Source: Streptomyces sp. SM10 (GTDB taxonomy: Bacteria; Actinomycetota; Actinomycetes; Streptomycetales; Streptomycetaceae). From it: 64,000 bases of DNA. Location: NCBI RefSeq assembly GCF_002910915.1, contig NZ_NEUF01000175.1, positions 52,001-116,000 of the forward strand, written 5' to 3'. Positions 1-9,554 of this stretch are shown one piece after another (position 1 is the stretch's first letter; every line of letters begins with the position of its first letter). Made by a program: the position numbers and the translations under genes. The notes beneath the pieces were generated by a model. That model ran no database searches. It was not told the origin of the DNA and worked only from the letters and a program-made list of their open reading frames with translations.

Positions 1-343
1 CGTCAGGGGCACCGAAGTACTTGTAGGTCACCCCCACCCGTCCACTGCTCCTGCTCCCGGACCCATCGGCCCCGCCCGCCCGGCCGTCCTGTCCCCGCTC
101 GGCCCGGTCGTCCCGTACCCGCTCGGCCTCGCGCCGGTGCCGCCCTCGCCGGGCAGGCTCGGGCCCCAGGTCGTCGGTCCCTTCGCCCACTCCGCCACCG
201 CGATGCATATCTCATCCACCCGACTACTTCTTAGGAGACACAGCCCCGCCGCGCAACCCGATCATCGTCAGTGACCTCCCCCACGGGCGTGCGGTGAAAC
301 ACCTGTCCGCAAGACCGTCGACGCCTCTGACACCATGGCATGT
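1..343. other. Upstream region without a supported gene
   Basis: No convincing gene is visible. The first 220 bases are very GC-rich and contain short direct repeats such as CCCGCTCGGCC near 95 and 119. Short open frames on the minus strand (3-215 and 28-219) have Gly/Pro/Arg-rich or biased translations, no recognisable domain and no clear ribosome-binding site, so I treat them as doubtful. Any promoter for hemL should lie between about 220 and 500, but I could not identify a confident -10/-35 pair. Confidence 0.5.
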
Positions 344-391
344 GTGAGCTTTCCCTATGACGCCCCAGTTTCGCAGACGCGAGGAGACTGA
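344..391 (+). pseudogene. Vestigial copy of the hemL 5' end
   Basis: A GTG at 344 opens a 15-codon frame that starts like HemL ([12 protein letters not shown]) and then stops at 389-391. The true gene 157 bases downstream starts [12 protein letters not shown]. The two copies share an exact 19-base repeat (362-380 and 519-537), extended to 25 bases with two mismatches. The simplest reading is a partial tandem duplication, or an insertion that split the original start of the gene. From memory, other Streptomyces HemL proteins often begin with a sequence close to VSFPYEAPVSQ, which would make the upstream copy the ancestral start. It has no obvious Shine-Dalgarno sequence. Function as an upstream open reading frame is possible but unproven. 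Confidence 0.5.
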
Positions 392-500
392 CGCCCTTTC
401 GTTGTACGAGCCTCATACGGGGAGAGCGCGCTCCCTGCTCACCGGCGGCCGGGAATTCCGGCCGGTCCCCCCGAACCTCGAATCGCAGATCAGGACCAAA

Positions 501-1808
501 GTGGCGTATTCATACGAAGCCCCAGTTTCGCAGACGCTTTTCGACCGTGCGTCCCTCGTGACGCCCGGCGGCGTGAACTCCCCCGTGCGTGCCTTCCGGG
601 CCGTGGGCGGTACGCCCCGGTTCATGGTGTCCGGTACGGGTCCGTACCTCACCGACGCCGACGGCCGTGAGTACGTCGACCTCGTGTGTTCGTGGGGGCC
701 GATGATCCTCGGTCACGCGCACCCCCAGGTCATCGCGGCCGTCCAGGAGGCGGTGGCCCGGGGTACCTCGTTCGGTACGCCGGGCGAGGGCGAGGTCGCG
801 CTCGCCGAGGAGATCGTCGCCCGGATCGAGCCGGTGGAGCAGGTGCGGCTGGTGTCGTCCGGCACCGAGGCCACCATGTCCGCGATCCGGCTCGCCCGCG
901 GATTCACCGGGCGCGCCAAGGTCGTGAAGTTCGCCGGCTGCTACCACGGGCACGTCGACGCGCTGCTGGCCGCGGCGGGTTCCGGGGTCGCCACGTTCGG
1001 GCTGCCCGACACGCCCGGGGTGACCGGCGCCCAGGCCGGCGACACGATCGTGCTGCCGTACAACGACCTGGAGGCCGTGCGCGCCGTGTTCGCCGCGCAG
1101 CCGGGTGAGATCGCGTGCGTGATCACCGAGGCGTCGCCGGGCAACATGGGTGTCGTGCCGCCGCTGGACGGCTTCAACGCCGGTCTGAAGGAGATCTGCG
1201 AGGCCGACGGCGCGCTGTACATCTCCGACGAGGTGATGACCGGCTTCCGTACGTCGAAGGCCGGCTGGTACGGCATCGACGGGGTGCGGCCCGACCTGAT
1301 GACCTTCGGCAAGGTCATGGGTGGCGGCTTCCCGGCCGCGGCGTTCGGCGGCCGTGCCGACGTGATGGCCCACCTGGCCCCCGTCGGTCCCGTCTACCAG
1401 GCGGGCACCCTCTCGGGGAACCCGGTCGCCACCGCCGCGGGCCTCGCGCAGCTGCGGCTGCTCGACGACGCGGCGTACACGAAGGTCGACGCGGTCTCCG
1501 CGCAGCTGCGCGCGCTGGTCGGCGAGGCGTTCACCAAGGAGGGCGTCGCCCACACGGTGTCGGCGGCGAGCAACATGTTCTCCGTCTTCTTCACCGAGGA
1601 GCCCGTCCGCGACTACGAGGACGCGAAGAAGCAGGAAGCTTTCCGCTTCACCGCGTTCTTCCACTCGATGCTGGAGCAGGGTGTGTACCTGCCGCCGTCC
1701 GCCTTCGAGTCCTGGTTCGTCTCGACCGCCCACGACGCGCGGGCCGTCGAACGGATCGCCGCGGCGCTGCCCGCCGCCGCCCGCGCCGCATCGGAGGCCA
1801 CCGCATGA
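501..1808 (+). CDS. hemL: Glutamate-1-semialdehyde 2,1-aminomutase
   Basis: PLP-dependent aminomutase that converts glutamate-1-semialdehyde to 5-aminolevulinate in the C5 haem/tetrapyrrole pathway; cytosolic, normally a homodimer. The 435-residue product has the family N-terminus ([12 protein letters not shown]), the Gly-rich cofactor region ([15 protein letters not shown]), the DEVMTGFR motif, and the lysine expected to bind PLP in TFGKVMGGG. The GTG at 501 gives the usual family length, with AGGA about six bases upstream; an in-frame ATG at 357 would add 48 residues that do not look like HemL. The stop overlaps the next gene by four bases (ATGA), indicating translational coupling. Confidence 0.95.
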   Translation: MAYSYEAPVSQTLFDRASLVTPGGVNSPVRAFRAVGGTPRFMVSGTGPYLTDADGREYVDLVCSWGPMILGHAHPQVIAAVQEAVARGTSFGTPGEGEVALAEEIVARIEPVEQVRLVSSGTEATMSAIRLARGFTGRAKVVKFAGCYHGHVDALLAAAGSGVATFGLPDTPGVTGAQAGDTIVLPYNDLEAVRAVFAAQPGEIACVITEASPGNMGVVPPLDGFNAGLKEICEADGALYISDEVMTGFRTSKAGWYGIDGVRPDLMTFGKVMGGGFPAAAFGGRADVMAHLAPVGPVYQAGTLSGNPVATAAGLAQLRLLDDAAYTKVDAVSAQLRALVGEAFTKEGVAHTVSAASNMFSVFFTEEPVRDYEDAKKQEAFRFTAFFHSMLEQGVYLPPSAFESWFVSTAHDARAVERIAAALPAAARAASEATA

Positions 1809-2494
1809 GTGGGTCCAGCGAGAAGGACATCACCGTCGTCCACCTGATGCGCCACGGTGAGGTGCACAACCCCGACGGCGTGCTCTACGGACGCCGCGCC
1901 GGCTACAGCCTCTCCGACCTCGGCCGCCGGATGGCCGACCGGGTGGCCGAGCACCTGGAGAAGCGCGACATCACCCATGTCGTCGCCTCCCCGCTGGAGC
2001 GCGCCCAGGAGACGGCCACGCCGATCGCCGCCTCCCACAGCGTGGAGCTGGCCACGGACGAGCGCCTCATCGAGGCCGCCAACGTCTTCGAGGGCAAGAC
2101 CTTCGGGGTCGGCGACGGCGCGCTGCGCAAGCCCGAGAACTGGAAGCACCTCACCAACCCCTTCAAGCCGTCCTGGGGCGAGCCGTACGTGGAGCAGGTC
2201 GTACGGATGATGGGTGCCCTGGACGCGGCGCGCGACGCGGCGCGTGGCCACGAGGCGGTCTGCGTCAGCCACCAGCTGCCGATCTGGATCGTGCGGAGCT
2301 TCGTCGAGCGGCGCAGGCTGTGGCACGACCCGCGCAAGCGGGAGTGCACCCTCGCCTCGCTGACGAGCTTCACGTACCAGGGGGACAAGATCGTCTCCGT
2401 CGGGTACACGGAGCCTGCCCGTGACCTGGTGCCGGCGCACCTGCTCGCGGGTGCGAAGCCGGTCAAGGGGAAGTCCAAGGCGTTCGGGGCGTAG
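1805..2494 (+). CDS. Histidine phosphatase (phosphoglycerate mutase-like) family protein
   Basis: A 229-residue cytosolic protein of the histidine phosphatase superfamily. The catalytic motif LMRHGE lies near residue 15 and supplies the His that is transiently phosphorylated. Further family landmarks are [18 protein letters not shown], the [10 protein letters not shown] motif, and a downstream CVSHQLPIW with the second catalytic His. The substrate cannot be deduced; the name phosphoglycerate mutase should not be read as glycolytic activity. The ATG overlaps the hemL stop, so the two genes are probably co-translated, and this pairing with hemL is typical of Streptomyces. Confidence 0.85.
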   Translation: MSGSSEKDITVVHLMRHGEVHNPDGVLYGRRAGYSLSDLGRRMADRVAEHLEKRDITHVVASPLERAQETATPIAASHSVELATDERLIEAANVFEGKTFGVGDGALRKPENWKHLTNPFKPSWGEPYVEQVVRMMGALDAARDAARGHEAVCVSHQLPIWIVRSFVERRRLWHDPRKRECTLASLTSFTYQGDKIVSVGYTEPARDLVPAHLLAGAKPVKGKSKAFGA

Positions 2495-2680
2495 CCGCCC
2501 GTACGCCGCGCGTGGCGCTCCGTCCGTACCGCCGTTCTGTATGTCATGTGCAGCACCTGTAAGGGTCTGTTCACGTGACAACTTTTGTGATTATCGGCGG
2601 AACCGTCGTGTTGCTTTCCTCATCTAAGCCATCGCCAGTTTGTATGGTCTTGAGGTAATACGACCGCAGATGGGGACGCC

Positions 2681-3937
2681 ATGCGTGAAATCAACCGAAG
2701 GGGCCTGCTCGGGGCCGGACTCGGAGCCGCAGCCGCACTGTCGATGACGGGCTGCGGCTCCCTCGGTTCTTCCGGCAGCGGCCGCCAGGATCCCGAGAAG
2801 GGCTCCCACGGCGGCGAAGAGGCGCACGGGAATGAGGGAGGGCCTCCCGGAAAACAGGTCAGGCTGATCGGTGACGGCTCCACGGCCGACACCGGAAAGC
2901 AGCCGAAGCAACCGGCCGCTCCCGTACCGCTCGAAGCCGGACAGACGCCGCCGCAGTTCGTGATCTTTTCCTGGGACGGGGCGGGCGAGGTCGGCAACGG
3001 TCTCTTCCCGCGCTTTCTCGAACTCGCCGAGGAACACGACGCGGCGATGACCTTCTTCCTCTCCGGGCTCTATGTGCTGCCCGAGGCGAAGAAGTCGCTC
3101 TACCGGCCGCCCAACAACCCCCGGGGCGCCTCGGACATCGGATATCTCAGCGACGACCACGTCAAGCAGACGCTGAAGTACGTCCGCCAGGCGTGGCTCG
3201 ACGGCCACGAGATCGGAACCCACTTCAACGGGCATTTCTGCGGTGGTTCGGGATCGGTGGGCAACTGGTCGCCCGCGCAATGGCGGAGCGAGATCGATCA
3301 GGCGGTCTCCTTCGTCACCGAATGGCGGACGAACGGCGGCTGGCAGGATCTCGACCCGCTGCCGTTCGACTACCGGAAGGAACTGGTCGGGGGCCGCACG
3401 CCCTGCCTGCTCGGCCAGGACAATCTCCTGCCCACCGCGAAGCAGCTGGGCTGGCGCTACGACGCGAGCTCACCCGGCGGCGTCCAGATGTGGCCCGAGA
3501 AGCGGCAGGGAGTCTGGGATCTTCCGCTCCAGGGCATTCCGTTCCCCGGCCACACCTTCGAAGTCCTCTCCATGGACTACAACATCCTCGCCAACCAGTC
3601 GAAGAATTCGACCAACGGCATGCCCTCGCGCTATCCGGGGTGGCGCACCCAGGCCACCGAGGCGTACATCGCGGGATTCGACCGCGCCTACGAGACGAAT
3701 CGCGCGCCCTTCTACATCGGTAACCACTTCGAGGAGTGGAACGGCGGTATCTATATGGACGCCGTGGAGGACACGCTCACACACATCGCGGGCAAGCCGG
3801 ATGTGCGCCTCGTCTCCTTCCGGCAGTTCGTCGACTGGCTCGACGCACAGGACCCGGCCGTGCTTGCGAAGCTCCGCACGCTCCAGGTCGGACAAGCGCC
3901 CGAGGGCGGCTGGAACACCTTCTTTAAACAGGCTTGA
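2681..3937 (+). CDS. Tat-exported lipoprotein with polysaccharide deacetylase-like domain
   Basis: A 418-residue predicted lipoprotein. The N-terminus has twin arginines (INRRGLLGAG), a hydrophobic segment and a lipobox ending in MTGC near residue 25, so Tat export and lipid anchoring are likely. A Gly/Pro-rich linker to about residue 85 precedes a carbohydrate-esterase-4-like domain: FSWDGAGE in place of the usual FDDG, a TFFLSG strand, and GHEIGTHFNGHF as the putative metal-binding segment. The Asp/His positions fit a deacetylase fold but the catalytic set is not canonical, so enzyme activity on cell-wall or other glycans is inferred only. It lies just upstream of the cytochrome c maturation genes on the same strand. 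Confidence 0.75.
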   Translation: MREINRRGLLGAGLGAAAALSMTGCGSLGSSGSGRQDPEKGSHGGEEAHGNEGGPPGKQVRLIGDGSTADTGKQPKQPAAPVPLEAGQTPPQFVIFSWDGAGEVGNGLFPRFLELAEEHDAAMTFFLSGLYVLPEAKKSLYRPPNNPRGASDIGYLSDDHVKQTLKYVRQAWLDGHEIGTHFNGHFCGGSGSVGNWSPAQWRSEIDQAVSFVTEWRTNGGWQDLDPLPFDYRKELVGGRTPCLLGQDNLLPTAKQLGWRYDASSPGGVQMWPEKRQGVWDLPLQGIPFPGHTFEVLSMDYNILANQSKNSTNGMPSRYPGWRTQATEAYIAGFDRAYETNRAPFYIGNHFEEWNGGIYMDAVEDTLTHIAGKPDVRLVSFRQFVDWLDAQDPAVLAKLRTLQVGQAPEGGWNTFFKQA

Positions 3938-4004
3938 CAAGGGGCTTTACGGGCACCGAGGGGGGTGCGCAAGATCTCCGGAACTGCCATGCGAAACTTT
4001 TCAC

Positions 4005-4610
4005 ATGAGCTCTGGCCGCGCACCCCGACGCCGCTTCACCCTGCTCGCCGCCACGGCAGTGGCCGGTGCCCTGACCCTGTCCGCCTGCAGCGGTGACGGC
4101 ACGAAGGCCGGCGGCGGCGGCAACACCAACTTCGTCACCGGCAGCGGAGGGATCTCCACCGTCGCCCGGGGCGAACGCGCCGAGGCGCCGAAGCTCGACG
4201 GCGCCACCCTGGACGGCCGGAACCTCGACGTCGCCGACTACAAGGGCAAGATCGTCGTCCTGAACTTCTGGGGATCGTGGTGCGGCCCCTGCCGCGCCGA
4301 GGCCAAGCACTTCGAGAAGGTGGCGCAGGAGACGAAGGGCGAAGGCGTCCAGTTCGTCGGGGTGAACACCCGGGACAGCCAGAAGAGCCTCGCCGTCAGC
4401 TTCGAGAAGGACTTCGGGATCACCTACCCGAGCCTCTACGACCCGACCGGAAAGCTGCTTCTGCGCTTCCCGAAGGGCACGCTGAACCCGCAGGCCATCC
4501 CGTCGACCGTGGTGATAGACCGCGACGGGAAGCTCGCCGCGCGTTCGCTCGCGGCCCTCGACGCGGACAAGCTGCGCGAGATGATCGACCCGCTGGTCGC
4601 CGAGAAGTGA
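4005..4610 (+). CDS. resA: Thioredoxin-like lipoprotein, ResA type
   Basis: Extracytoplasmic thiol-disulfide reductase of system II cytochrome c maturation, expected to reduce apocytochrome c CXXCH cysteines before haem attachment. The 201-residue protein has a signal peptide with lipobox LSAC near residue 27 and a TlpA/ResA fold containing the redox motif WCGPC (Cys93 and Cys96), followed by a central cis-Pro region (NPQAIPSTVVID). It begins the run resA-ccdA-resB-ccsB, all on one strand with overlaps or gaps of a few bases, and its stop overlaps the next start. Annotations of such genes vary (TlpA, redoxin); the operon context supports ResA. Confidence 0.9.
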   Translation: MSSGRAPRRRFTLLAATAVAGALTLSACSGDGTKAGGGGNTNFVTGSGGISTVARGERAEAPKLDGATLDGRNLDVADYKGKIVVLNFWGSWCGPCRAEAKHFEKVAQETKGEGVQFVGVNTRDSQKSLAVSFEKDFGITYPSLYDPTGKLLLRFPKGTLNPQAIPSTVVIDRDGKLAARSLAALDADKLREMIDPLVAEK

Positions 4611-5371
4611 CCGCGGTGCCTGAGCTCGCCGCGAGCAACGAGACGGTCCTCGGCGGGGCCCTCATAGTGGCCTTGCCCATCGCCCTGCTCGGCGGCCTCG
4701 TCTCCTTCTTCTCCCCGTGCGTGCTGCCGCTGGTCCCCGGCTACCTCAGCTACGTCACCGGGGTCAGCGGCACCGACCTGGCCGAGGCCCGGCGGGGAAG
4801 GACCGTCGCGGGCGCCTCCCTCTTCGTCCTCGGCTTCACGGTCGTGTTCGTGTCCGGCGGCGCGCTCTTCGGCTTCTTCGGACAGACGCTCCAGGAGTAC
4901 GGCGGGACGCTCTCCAAGGTCCTCGGCGTCCTCATGATCCTCATGGGGATCTTCTTCATGGGGCTCATGCCCTGGATGACGCAGCGCGAGTTCCGCATCC
5001 ACAAGCGGCCGGTGACGGGGCTGGCGGGAGCGCCTCTGCTCGGCGCCCTCTTCGGTGTCGGCTGGACGCCCTGCCTCGGCCCCACGCTCGCCTCCGTCAA
5101 CACGCTCGCCTTCGACCAGGCGACGGCGGGTCGCGGGGCGATCCTGTCCGTGGCGTACTGCCTCGGCCTCGGCGTCCCCTTCGTCCTGACGGCGATCGCC
5201 TTCCGCCGGGCGCTCGGCGCCTTCGGCTGGGTCAAGCGGCACTACGCGTGGGTCATGCGCATCGGCGGCGGCATGATGATCGTGACCGGACTGCTCCTGC
5301 TGACGGGTGCCTGGGACGCGCTCATCCAGCAGACGCAGAGCTGGTCCAACGGCTTCACTGTAGGGATCTGA
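4607..5371 (+). CDS. ccdA: Cytochrome c biogenesis transmembrane protein CcdA (DsbD domain)
   Basis: Integral membrane protein that passes reducing equivalents from cytosolic thioredoxin to extracytoplasmic thiol proteins such as ResA. The 254-residue sequence has about six membrane segments. The two conserved cysteine motifs are visible: FFSPCVLPLVPGYLSY in the first helix and GWTPCLGPTLAS in the fourth. I chose the GTG at 4607, which overlaps the resA stop (GTGA); a GTG at 4616 is an alternative that removes three residues. Operon position between resA and resB fits the assignment. Confidence 0.93.
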   Translation: MTAVPELAASNETVLGGALIVALPIALLGGLVSFFSPCVLPLVPGYLSYVTGVSGTDLAEARRGRTVAGASLFVLGFTVVFVSGGALFGFFGQTLQEYGGTLSKVLGVLMILMGIFFMGLMPWMTQREFRIHKRPVTGLAGAPLLGALFGVGWTPCLGPTLASVNTLAFDQATAGRGAILSVAYCLGLGVPFVLTAIAFRRALGAFGWVKRHYAWVMRIGGGMMIVTGLLLLTGAWDALIQQTQSWSNGFTVGI

Positions 5372-5375
5372 GTCC

Positions 5376-7082
5376 ATGAGCAACACGAACACCACGGACG
5401 AGCGCGACCTCGGCGAGGCCGGGGAGCAGCTCTCCACCGCCCCGCGCGAGGAGTCCGCGTCCTCCGTGCCCGCGATGGGCGTCATCGGCTGGGCCCGGTG
5501 GTTCTGGCGGCAGCTCACCTCGATGCGCGTCGCGCTGATCCTGCTCTTCCTGCTGTCGCTCGGCGCGATCCCCGGCTCGCTGATCCCGCAGAACAGCGTG
5601 GACGAGCTGAAGGTGCAGACCTTCAAGGAAGCCCACACCGTGGTCTCCCCGGTCTACGAGAAGCTGCAGTTCTTCGACGTCTACAGCTCCGTGTGGTTCT
5701 CCGCGATCTACATCCTGCTGTTCGTCTCGCTGATCGGCTGCATCGTCCCGCGCACCGGCCAGTTCGTCGGCCAGCTGCGGAGCCGCCCGCCGGGCGCCCC
5801 GAAGACGCTGACCCGGCTGCCCGCCTACACGACCTGGCGCACCGACGCCGAACCCGAGCAGGTCCGTGAGGCCGCCCTGCGCATCCTGCGCAAGCGGCGC
5901 TTCCGCTCGCAGGCGTCCGGGGACGCGGTGGCCGCCGAGAAGGGCTATCTGCGCGAGACCGGGAACCTGCTCTTCCACATCGCGCTGATCGTCATGCTCG
6001 TCGCCTTCGCCGGCGGGCAGCTCTTCAAGTCCGAGGGCGGCAAGCTGATCGTCGAGGGCGACGGCTTCGCCAACACGATCACCCAGTACGACGACTTCAA
6101 GTCCGGCTCGCTCTTCCACAACGACGACCTCGAGCCCTTCAGCTTCGACCTGGAGGACTTCGTCGGCACGTACGAGCGCAGTGGGCCGCAGCGCGGTACC
6201 CCCCGGACCTACGAGGCCCGGGTGACGTACTCCGAGGGCGCGGACGGTGCGCCGAAGAAGAAGGTCATCGAGGTCAACAAGCCGCTCGTCGTCGACGGGA
6301 CGAAGGTCTACCTCAACGCGCACGGCTACGCGCCGGTCATCTCCGTCAAGGACGGCAAGGGCAAGGAGGTCTACCGGAGCGCCGTGCCCCTGCTGCCCAT
6401 CGACAACAACGTCACCTCGACCGGCGCGATCAAGGTGATGGACGGCTACAAGGGCGCCGACGGCACGAAGGAACAGCTCGGCTTCCAGGCCTTCTTCGTG
6501 CCGACGTTCGCCGGTGACGGCAAGGGCACGATGTTCTCCCAGTACCCCGGCCTCGACTACCCGGTCCTCGCCCTCAACGGCTACTACGGCAGCCTCGGCG
6601 TCGACTCCGGGCTGCCGCAGAACGTCTACCAGCTCGACACGTCCAAGATGAAGGAATTCAAGGACAGCAACGGGGACAAGCTCAAGAAGCGGCTGCGCCC
6701 CGGCGAGACCATGAAGCTCCCGGACGGGGCAGGCTCGGTCACCTTCGAGAGCGTCGAGGAGTGGGCCAGCTTCCAGATCTCGCGCCAGCCGGCCGCCGGC
6801 TGGGCCCTGGGCGGCGCCGTCGCCGCCATCTTCGGACTCGCCGGTTCGCTCTTCATCCAGCGCCGCCGGGTGTGGGTCCGGGCCGTGCGGGGGGCGGACG
6901 GCGTCACCGTCGTCGAGATGGCGGGCCTCGGCCGCAGCGAGTCCGCGAAGCTCCCCGAGGAGCTGGGCGACCTCGCGGTCGCCCTCCACACCGAGGCGCC
7001 GACCGCGCCCGGCCCCACACCCGATCCCGGCACCGAGCCCGGACCATCTGCCGAAGCACCTGCCGAAGGGGCTGAGAAGTGA
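5376..7082 (+). CDS. resB: Cytochrome c biogenesis protein ResB
   Basis: System II haem-handling membrane protein that works with CcsB to export haem and ligate it to apocytochrome c. The 568-residue product shows an N-terminal cytosolic stretch, a membrane helix with the family signature LFLLSLGAIPGSLIPQ near residues 50-65, a second and third helix to about residue 215, a large extracytoplasmic domain, and a last helix near residue 480. The C-terminal 50 residues are Pro/Ala-rich and probably disordered. It starts four bases after ccdA and its stop overlaps ccsB. Confidence 0.93.
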   Translation: MSNTNTTDERDLGEAGEQLSTAPREESASSVPAMGVIGWARWFWRQLTSMRVALILLFLLSLGAIPGSLIPQNSVDELKVQTFKEAHTVVSPVYEKLQFFDVYSSVWFSAIYILLFVSLIGCIVPRTGQFVGQLRSRPPGAPKTLTRLPAYTTWRTDAEPEQVREAALRILRKRRFRSQASGDAVAAEKGYLRETGNLLFHIALIVMLVAFAGGQLFKSEGGKLIVEGDGFANTITQYDDFKSGSLFHNDDLEPFSFDLEDFVGTYERSGPQRGTPRTYEARVTYSEGADGAPKKKVIEVNKPLVVDGTKVYLNAHGYAPVISVKDGKGKEVYRSAVPLLPIDNNVTSTGAIKVMDGYKGADGTKEQLGFQAFFVPTFAGDGKGTMFSQYPGLDYPVLALNGYYGSLGVDSGLPQNVYQLDTSKMKEFKDSNGDKLKKRLRPGETMKLPDGAGSVTFESVEEWASFQISRQPAAGWALGGAVAAIFGLAGSLFIQRRRVWVRAVRGADGVTVVEMAGLGRSESAKLPEELGDLAVALHTEAPTAPGPTPDPGTEPGPSAEAPAEGAEK

Positions 7083-8158
7083 ATCTCGCCGCCGCAACCA
7101 ACGAGAACCTGGCGCACATCAGCAACACGCTGATCTATTCCTCGATGGCCGTCTACACCCTGGCCTTCTTCGCGCACATCGCGGAGTGGGTGTTCGGCAG
7201 CCGCAGCAAGGTCGGCCGCACGGCCGCCGCGCTGAACGGGCAGTCCGCAGGCGCCGCGGTGAAGGTGCGGGTCGCGCAGAAGGCCGGCAACACCGCCATG
7301 CTGGAGCGCCCCACGGTCGTCACGCGCTCGGCGGCGGGGACCCGGGACGTCCCCGACGGCCCCGGCGCCGCGGGCGGCACCTTCAAGGGCGATCTGTGGG
7401 GGCGGATCGCGGTCTCCCTGACCGTCGTCGCCTTCGCGGTCGAGGCGGGCGGAGTCGTCGCGCGCGCCCTGTCGGTGCAGCGGGCCCCCTGGGGCAACAT
7501 GTACGAGTTCTCGATCACCTTCTCCACCGTGGCGGTCGGGGCCTACCTGATCCTCCTGGCGCTGCGGAAGAACGTCCGCTGGATCGGCCTGCTGCTGGTC
7601 ACCACGGTCCTGCTGGACCTCGGCATCGCGACCACCACGCTCTACACCGACAGCGACCAGCTGGTCCCCGCACTGCACTCCTACTGGCTGTGGATCCACG
7701 TCTCCACCGCCATCATCTGCGGCGCAGTCTTCTACCTCGGTGCCGTCGGCACGCTCCTCTACCTGTTCCGCGACAGCTACGAGAACAAGCTGGCGGGCGG
7801 CGGCACGCCCGGGAAGTTCGCGACCTCGGTCCTGGAGCGGCTGCCCGCCGCGAAGACCCTGGACACCTTCGCGTACCGCATCAACGCCGCCGTCTTCCCG
7901 CTGTGGACGTTCACGATCATCGCGGGCGCGATCTGGGCGGGCGACGCCTGGGGCCGCTACTGGGGCTGGGACCCCAAGGAGGTCTGGTCCTTCATCACCT
8001 GGGTCGCCTACGCCTGCTACCTGCACGCCCGCGCGACGGCCGGCTGGAAGGGACGCAAGGCGGCCTACCTGGCGCTGATCGCCTTCGGCTGCTGGCTCTT
8101 CAACTACTACGGCGTCAACATCTTCGTCACCGGCAAGCACTCCTACGCCGGGGTCTGA
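7079..8158 (+). CDS. ccsB: Cytochrome c biogenesis protein CcsB
   Basis: Polytopic haem exporter/ligase subunit of system II cytochrome c maturation. The 359-residue protein carries the tryptophan-rich WWD-type motif WGRYWGWDPKEVWSFITW near residues 298-315, which binds haem at the outer membrane face, and conserved histidines in flanking helices (for example LWIHVSTAI and CYLHARA). The start is a GTG overlapping the resB stop. A strong bidirectional terminator follows 15 bases after the stop, so the operon ends here. Confidence 0.94.
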   Translation: MNLAAATNENLAHISNTLIYSSMAVYTLAFFAHIAEWVFGSRSKVGRTAAALNGQSAGAAVKVRVAQKAGNTAMLERPTVVTRSAAGTRDVPDGPGAAGGTFKGDLWGRIAVSLTVVAFAVEAGGVVARALSVQRAPWGNMYEFSITFSTVAVGAYLILLALRKNVRWIGLLLVTTVLLDLGIATTTLYTDSDQLVPALHSYWLWIHVSTAIICGAVFYLGAVGTLLYLFRDSYENKLAGGGTPGKFATSVLERLPAAKTLDTFAYRINAAVFPLWTFTIIAGAIWAGDAWGRYWGWDPKEVWSFITWVAYACYLHARATAGWKGRKAAYLALIAFGCWLFNYYGVNIFVTGKHSYAGV

Positions 8159-8173
8159 CGGGTACACCCGCGT

Positions 8174-8217
8174 ACGACGGGAGGGCGCGACCCTCTGTGG
8201 TCGCGCCCTCCCGTCGT
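8174..8217. terminator. Bidirectional terminator between ccsB and the aldehyde dehydrogenase gene
   Basis: A perfect 19-base inverted repeat (8174-8192 with 8199-8217) enclosing a six-base loop lies between convergent stop codons. It has no long T tract, as is common in Streptomyces, and can serve both strands. Confidence 0.9.
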
Positions 8218-8228
8218 CGTGTGCGTGG

Positions 8229-9554
8229 TCAGCCGAGCGGGGTGTCCAGCACCGCCTTGCGGTGGCTGAACGTCTCCAGGGAGTACCGGCCGTGGTAGTT
8301 GCCCATGCCGCTCTCGCCGACCCCGCCGAACGGCAGGTCCGACACGGTCAGATGGGCCAGCGGCAGGCCGAGGCCGACGCCTCCGGACGAGGTCTCGGCC
8401 AGCAGCCGCTCCCGTACGGCGGGGGAGGTGGTGAACGCGTACAGCGCCAGCGGCTTGTCCCGGTCGTTGATGAAGGCGATGGCCTCGTCGAGGCCGTCCA
8501 CCGTCACGATCGGCAGCACGGGGCCGAAGATCTCCTCGCCCATCACGGGGGAGCCGGGCTCCACGTCGGCCAGCACCGTCGGCGCGATGTACTTCGTGGA
8601 GCGGTCGTGGTCTCCGCCCGTCACCGTGCGGCCGGATCCGAGGAGCCCCACGAGCCGGTCGAAGTGACGCTCGTTCACGATCCGGCCGTACTCCGGGTGG
8701 GCCGACGCGTCCGGCCCGAAGAGGGACTCGACCGCCGCGGCGAGCGCGTCGGCCAGGGCCGGCGCCGTCTCCGGGTCGGTCAGGACGTAGTCGGGAGCGA
8801 CGCACGTCTGGCCGGCGTTGAGGAACTTCCCTGCGGCCAGCCGGGCGGCCACCGTCCTCAGGTCGGTGTCACGGTCGACGAACACCGGTGACTTCCCGCC
8901 CAGTTCCAGGGTGACCGGGGTGAGGTGCCGGGCCGCTGCCGTCATCACGATGCGGCCGACGGTGCCGTTGCCGGTGTAGAAGATGTGGTCGAAACGCTCG
9001 GCCAGCAGCGCGGTGGTCTCCGGGACGCCGCCCTCCACCACGGTGACCGTGTCGCCGTCCAGGTACTCGGGCAGCAGGCGGGCCAGGGCGGCGGAGGTGG
9101 CGGGCGCCAGCTCGCTCGGCTTCGCCACCACGGTGTTCCCGGCGGCGAGTGCTCCCGCGACCGGCGCGAGCAGCAGCTGCACCGGATAGTTCCAGGGCGC
9201 GATGACGAGGACGACACCGAGCGGGTCCTGCACGGTGCTTGCGGTGGCCTGCGCGAGGGCCGCCGGCACCGGGGCCGGTTCGGGGCGCAGCCAGTCCGCC
9301 AGGTGCTCCAGGGTGTGGTCGATCTCGCGGACCGTGAAGTCGATCTCGGTCCGGTAGGCCTCCTTGCGGCTCTTGCCGAGGTCGGCGGTGAGCGCTTCGG
9401 CCAGCTCGTCACCGCGCTCGGTGAGCAGCGCGCGCAGCCGGGTCAGCCGGTCCGTGCGCCACGCGAGGTCGCGGGTGCGTCCGGTGCGGAAGGCCGCGCG
9501 GAGGCGCGCGACGATGTCGGCGGGGGACTCGCGCACGGTTTCGGCGGTGCTCAC
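8229..9554 (-). CDS. Aldehyde dehydrogenase family protein
   Basis: NAD(P)-dependent oxidation of an aldehyde to an acid is expected. At 441 residues it is the short, class 3-like form (coniferyl-aldehyde/fatty-aldehyde type). Visible motifs are PWNYPVQL at the cofactor site, FTGNGTVG-like loop ([10 protein letters not shown]), the general-base motif LELGGKSP and the catalytic cysteine in [23 protein letters not shown] follows. The GTG start overlaps the stop of the DJ-1-like gene by four bases, so both form a coupled operon facing a MarR gene. Reactive-aldehyde detoxification together with the DJ-1/Hsp31-like partner is an inference from this pairing. Confidence 0.9.
   Translation of the reverse strand: MSTAETVRESPADIVARLRAAFRTGRTRDLAWRTDRLTRLRALLTERGDELAEALTADLGKSRKEAYRTEIDFTVREIDHTLEHLADWLRPEPAPVPAALAQATASTVQDPLGVVLVIAPWNYPVQLLLAPVAGALAAGNTVVAKPSELAPATSAALARLLPEYLDGDTVTVVEGGVPETTALLAERFDHIFYTGNGTVGRIVMTAAARHLTPVTLELGGKSPVFVDRDTDLRTVAARLAAGKFLNAGQTCVAPDYVLTDPETAPALADALAAAVESLFGPDASAHPEYGRIVNERHFDRLVGLLGSGRTVTGGDHDRSTKYIAPTVLADVEPGSPVMGEEIFGPVLPIVTVDGLDEAIAFINDRDKPLALYAFTTSPAVRERLLAETSSGGVGLGLPLAHLTVSDLPFGGVGESGMGNYHGRYSLETFSHRKAVLDTPLG

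Noticed and set aside
3-219. Two short minus-strand frames at the start of the window
   Set aside because: Gly/Pro/Arg-rich, no ribosome-binding site of note and no recognisable family; kept only as doubtful.
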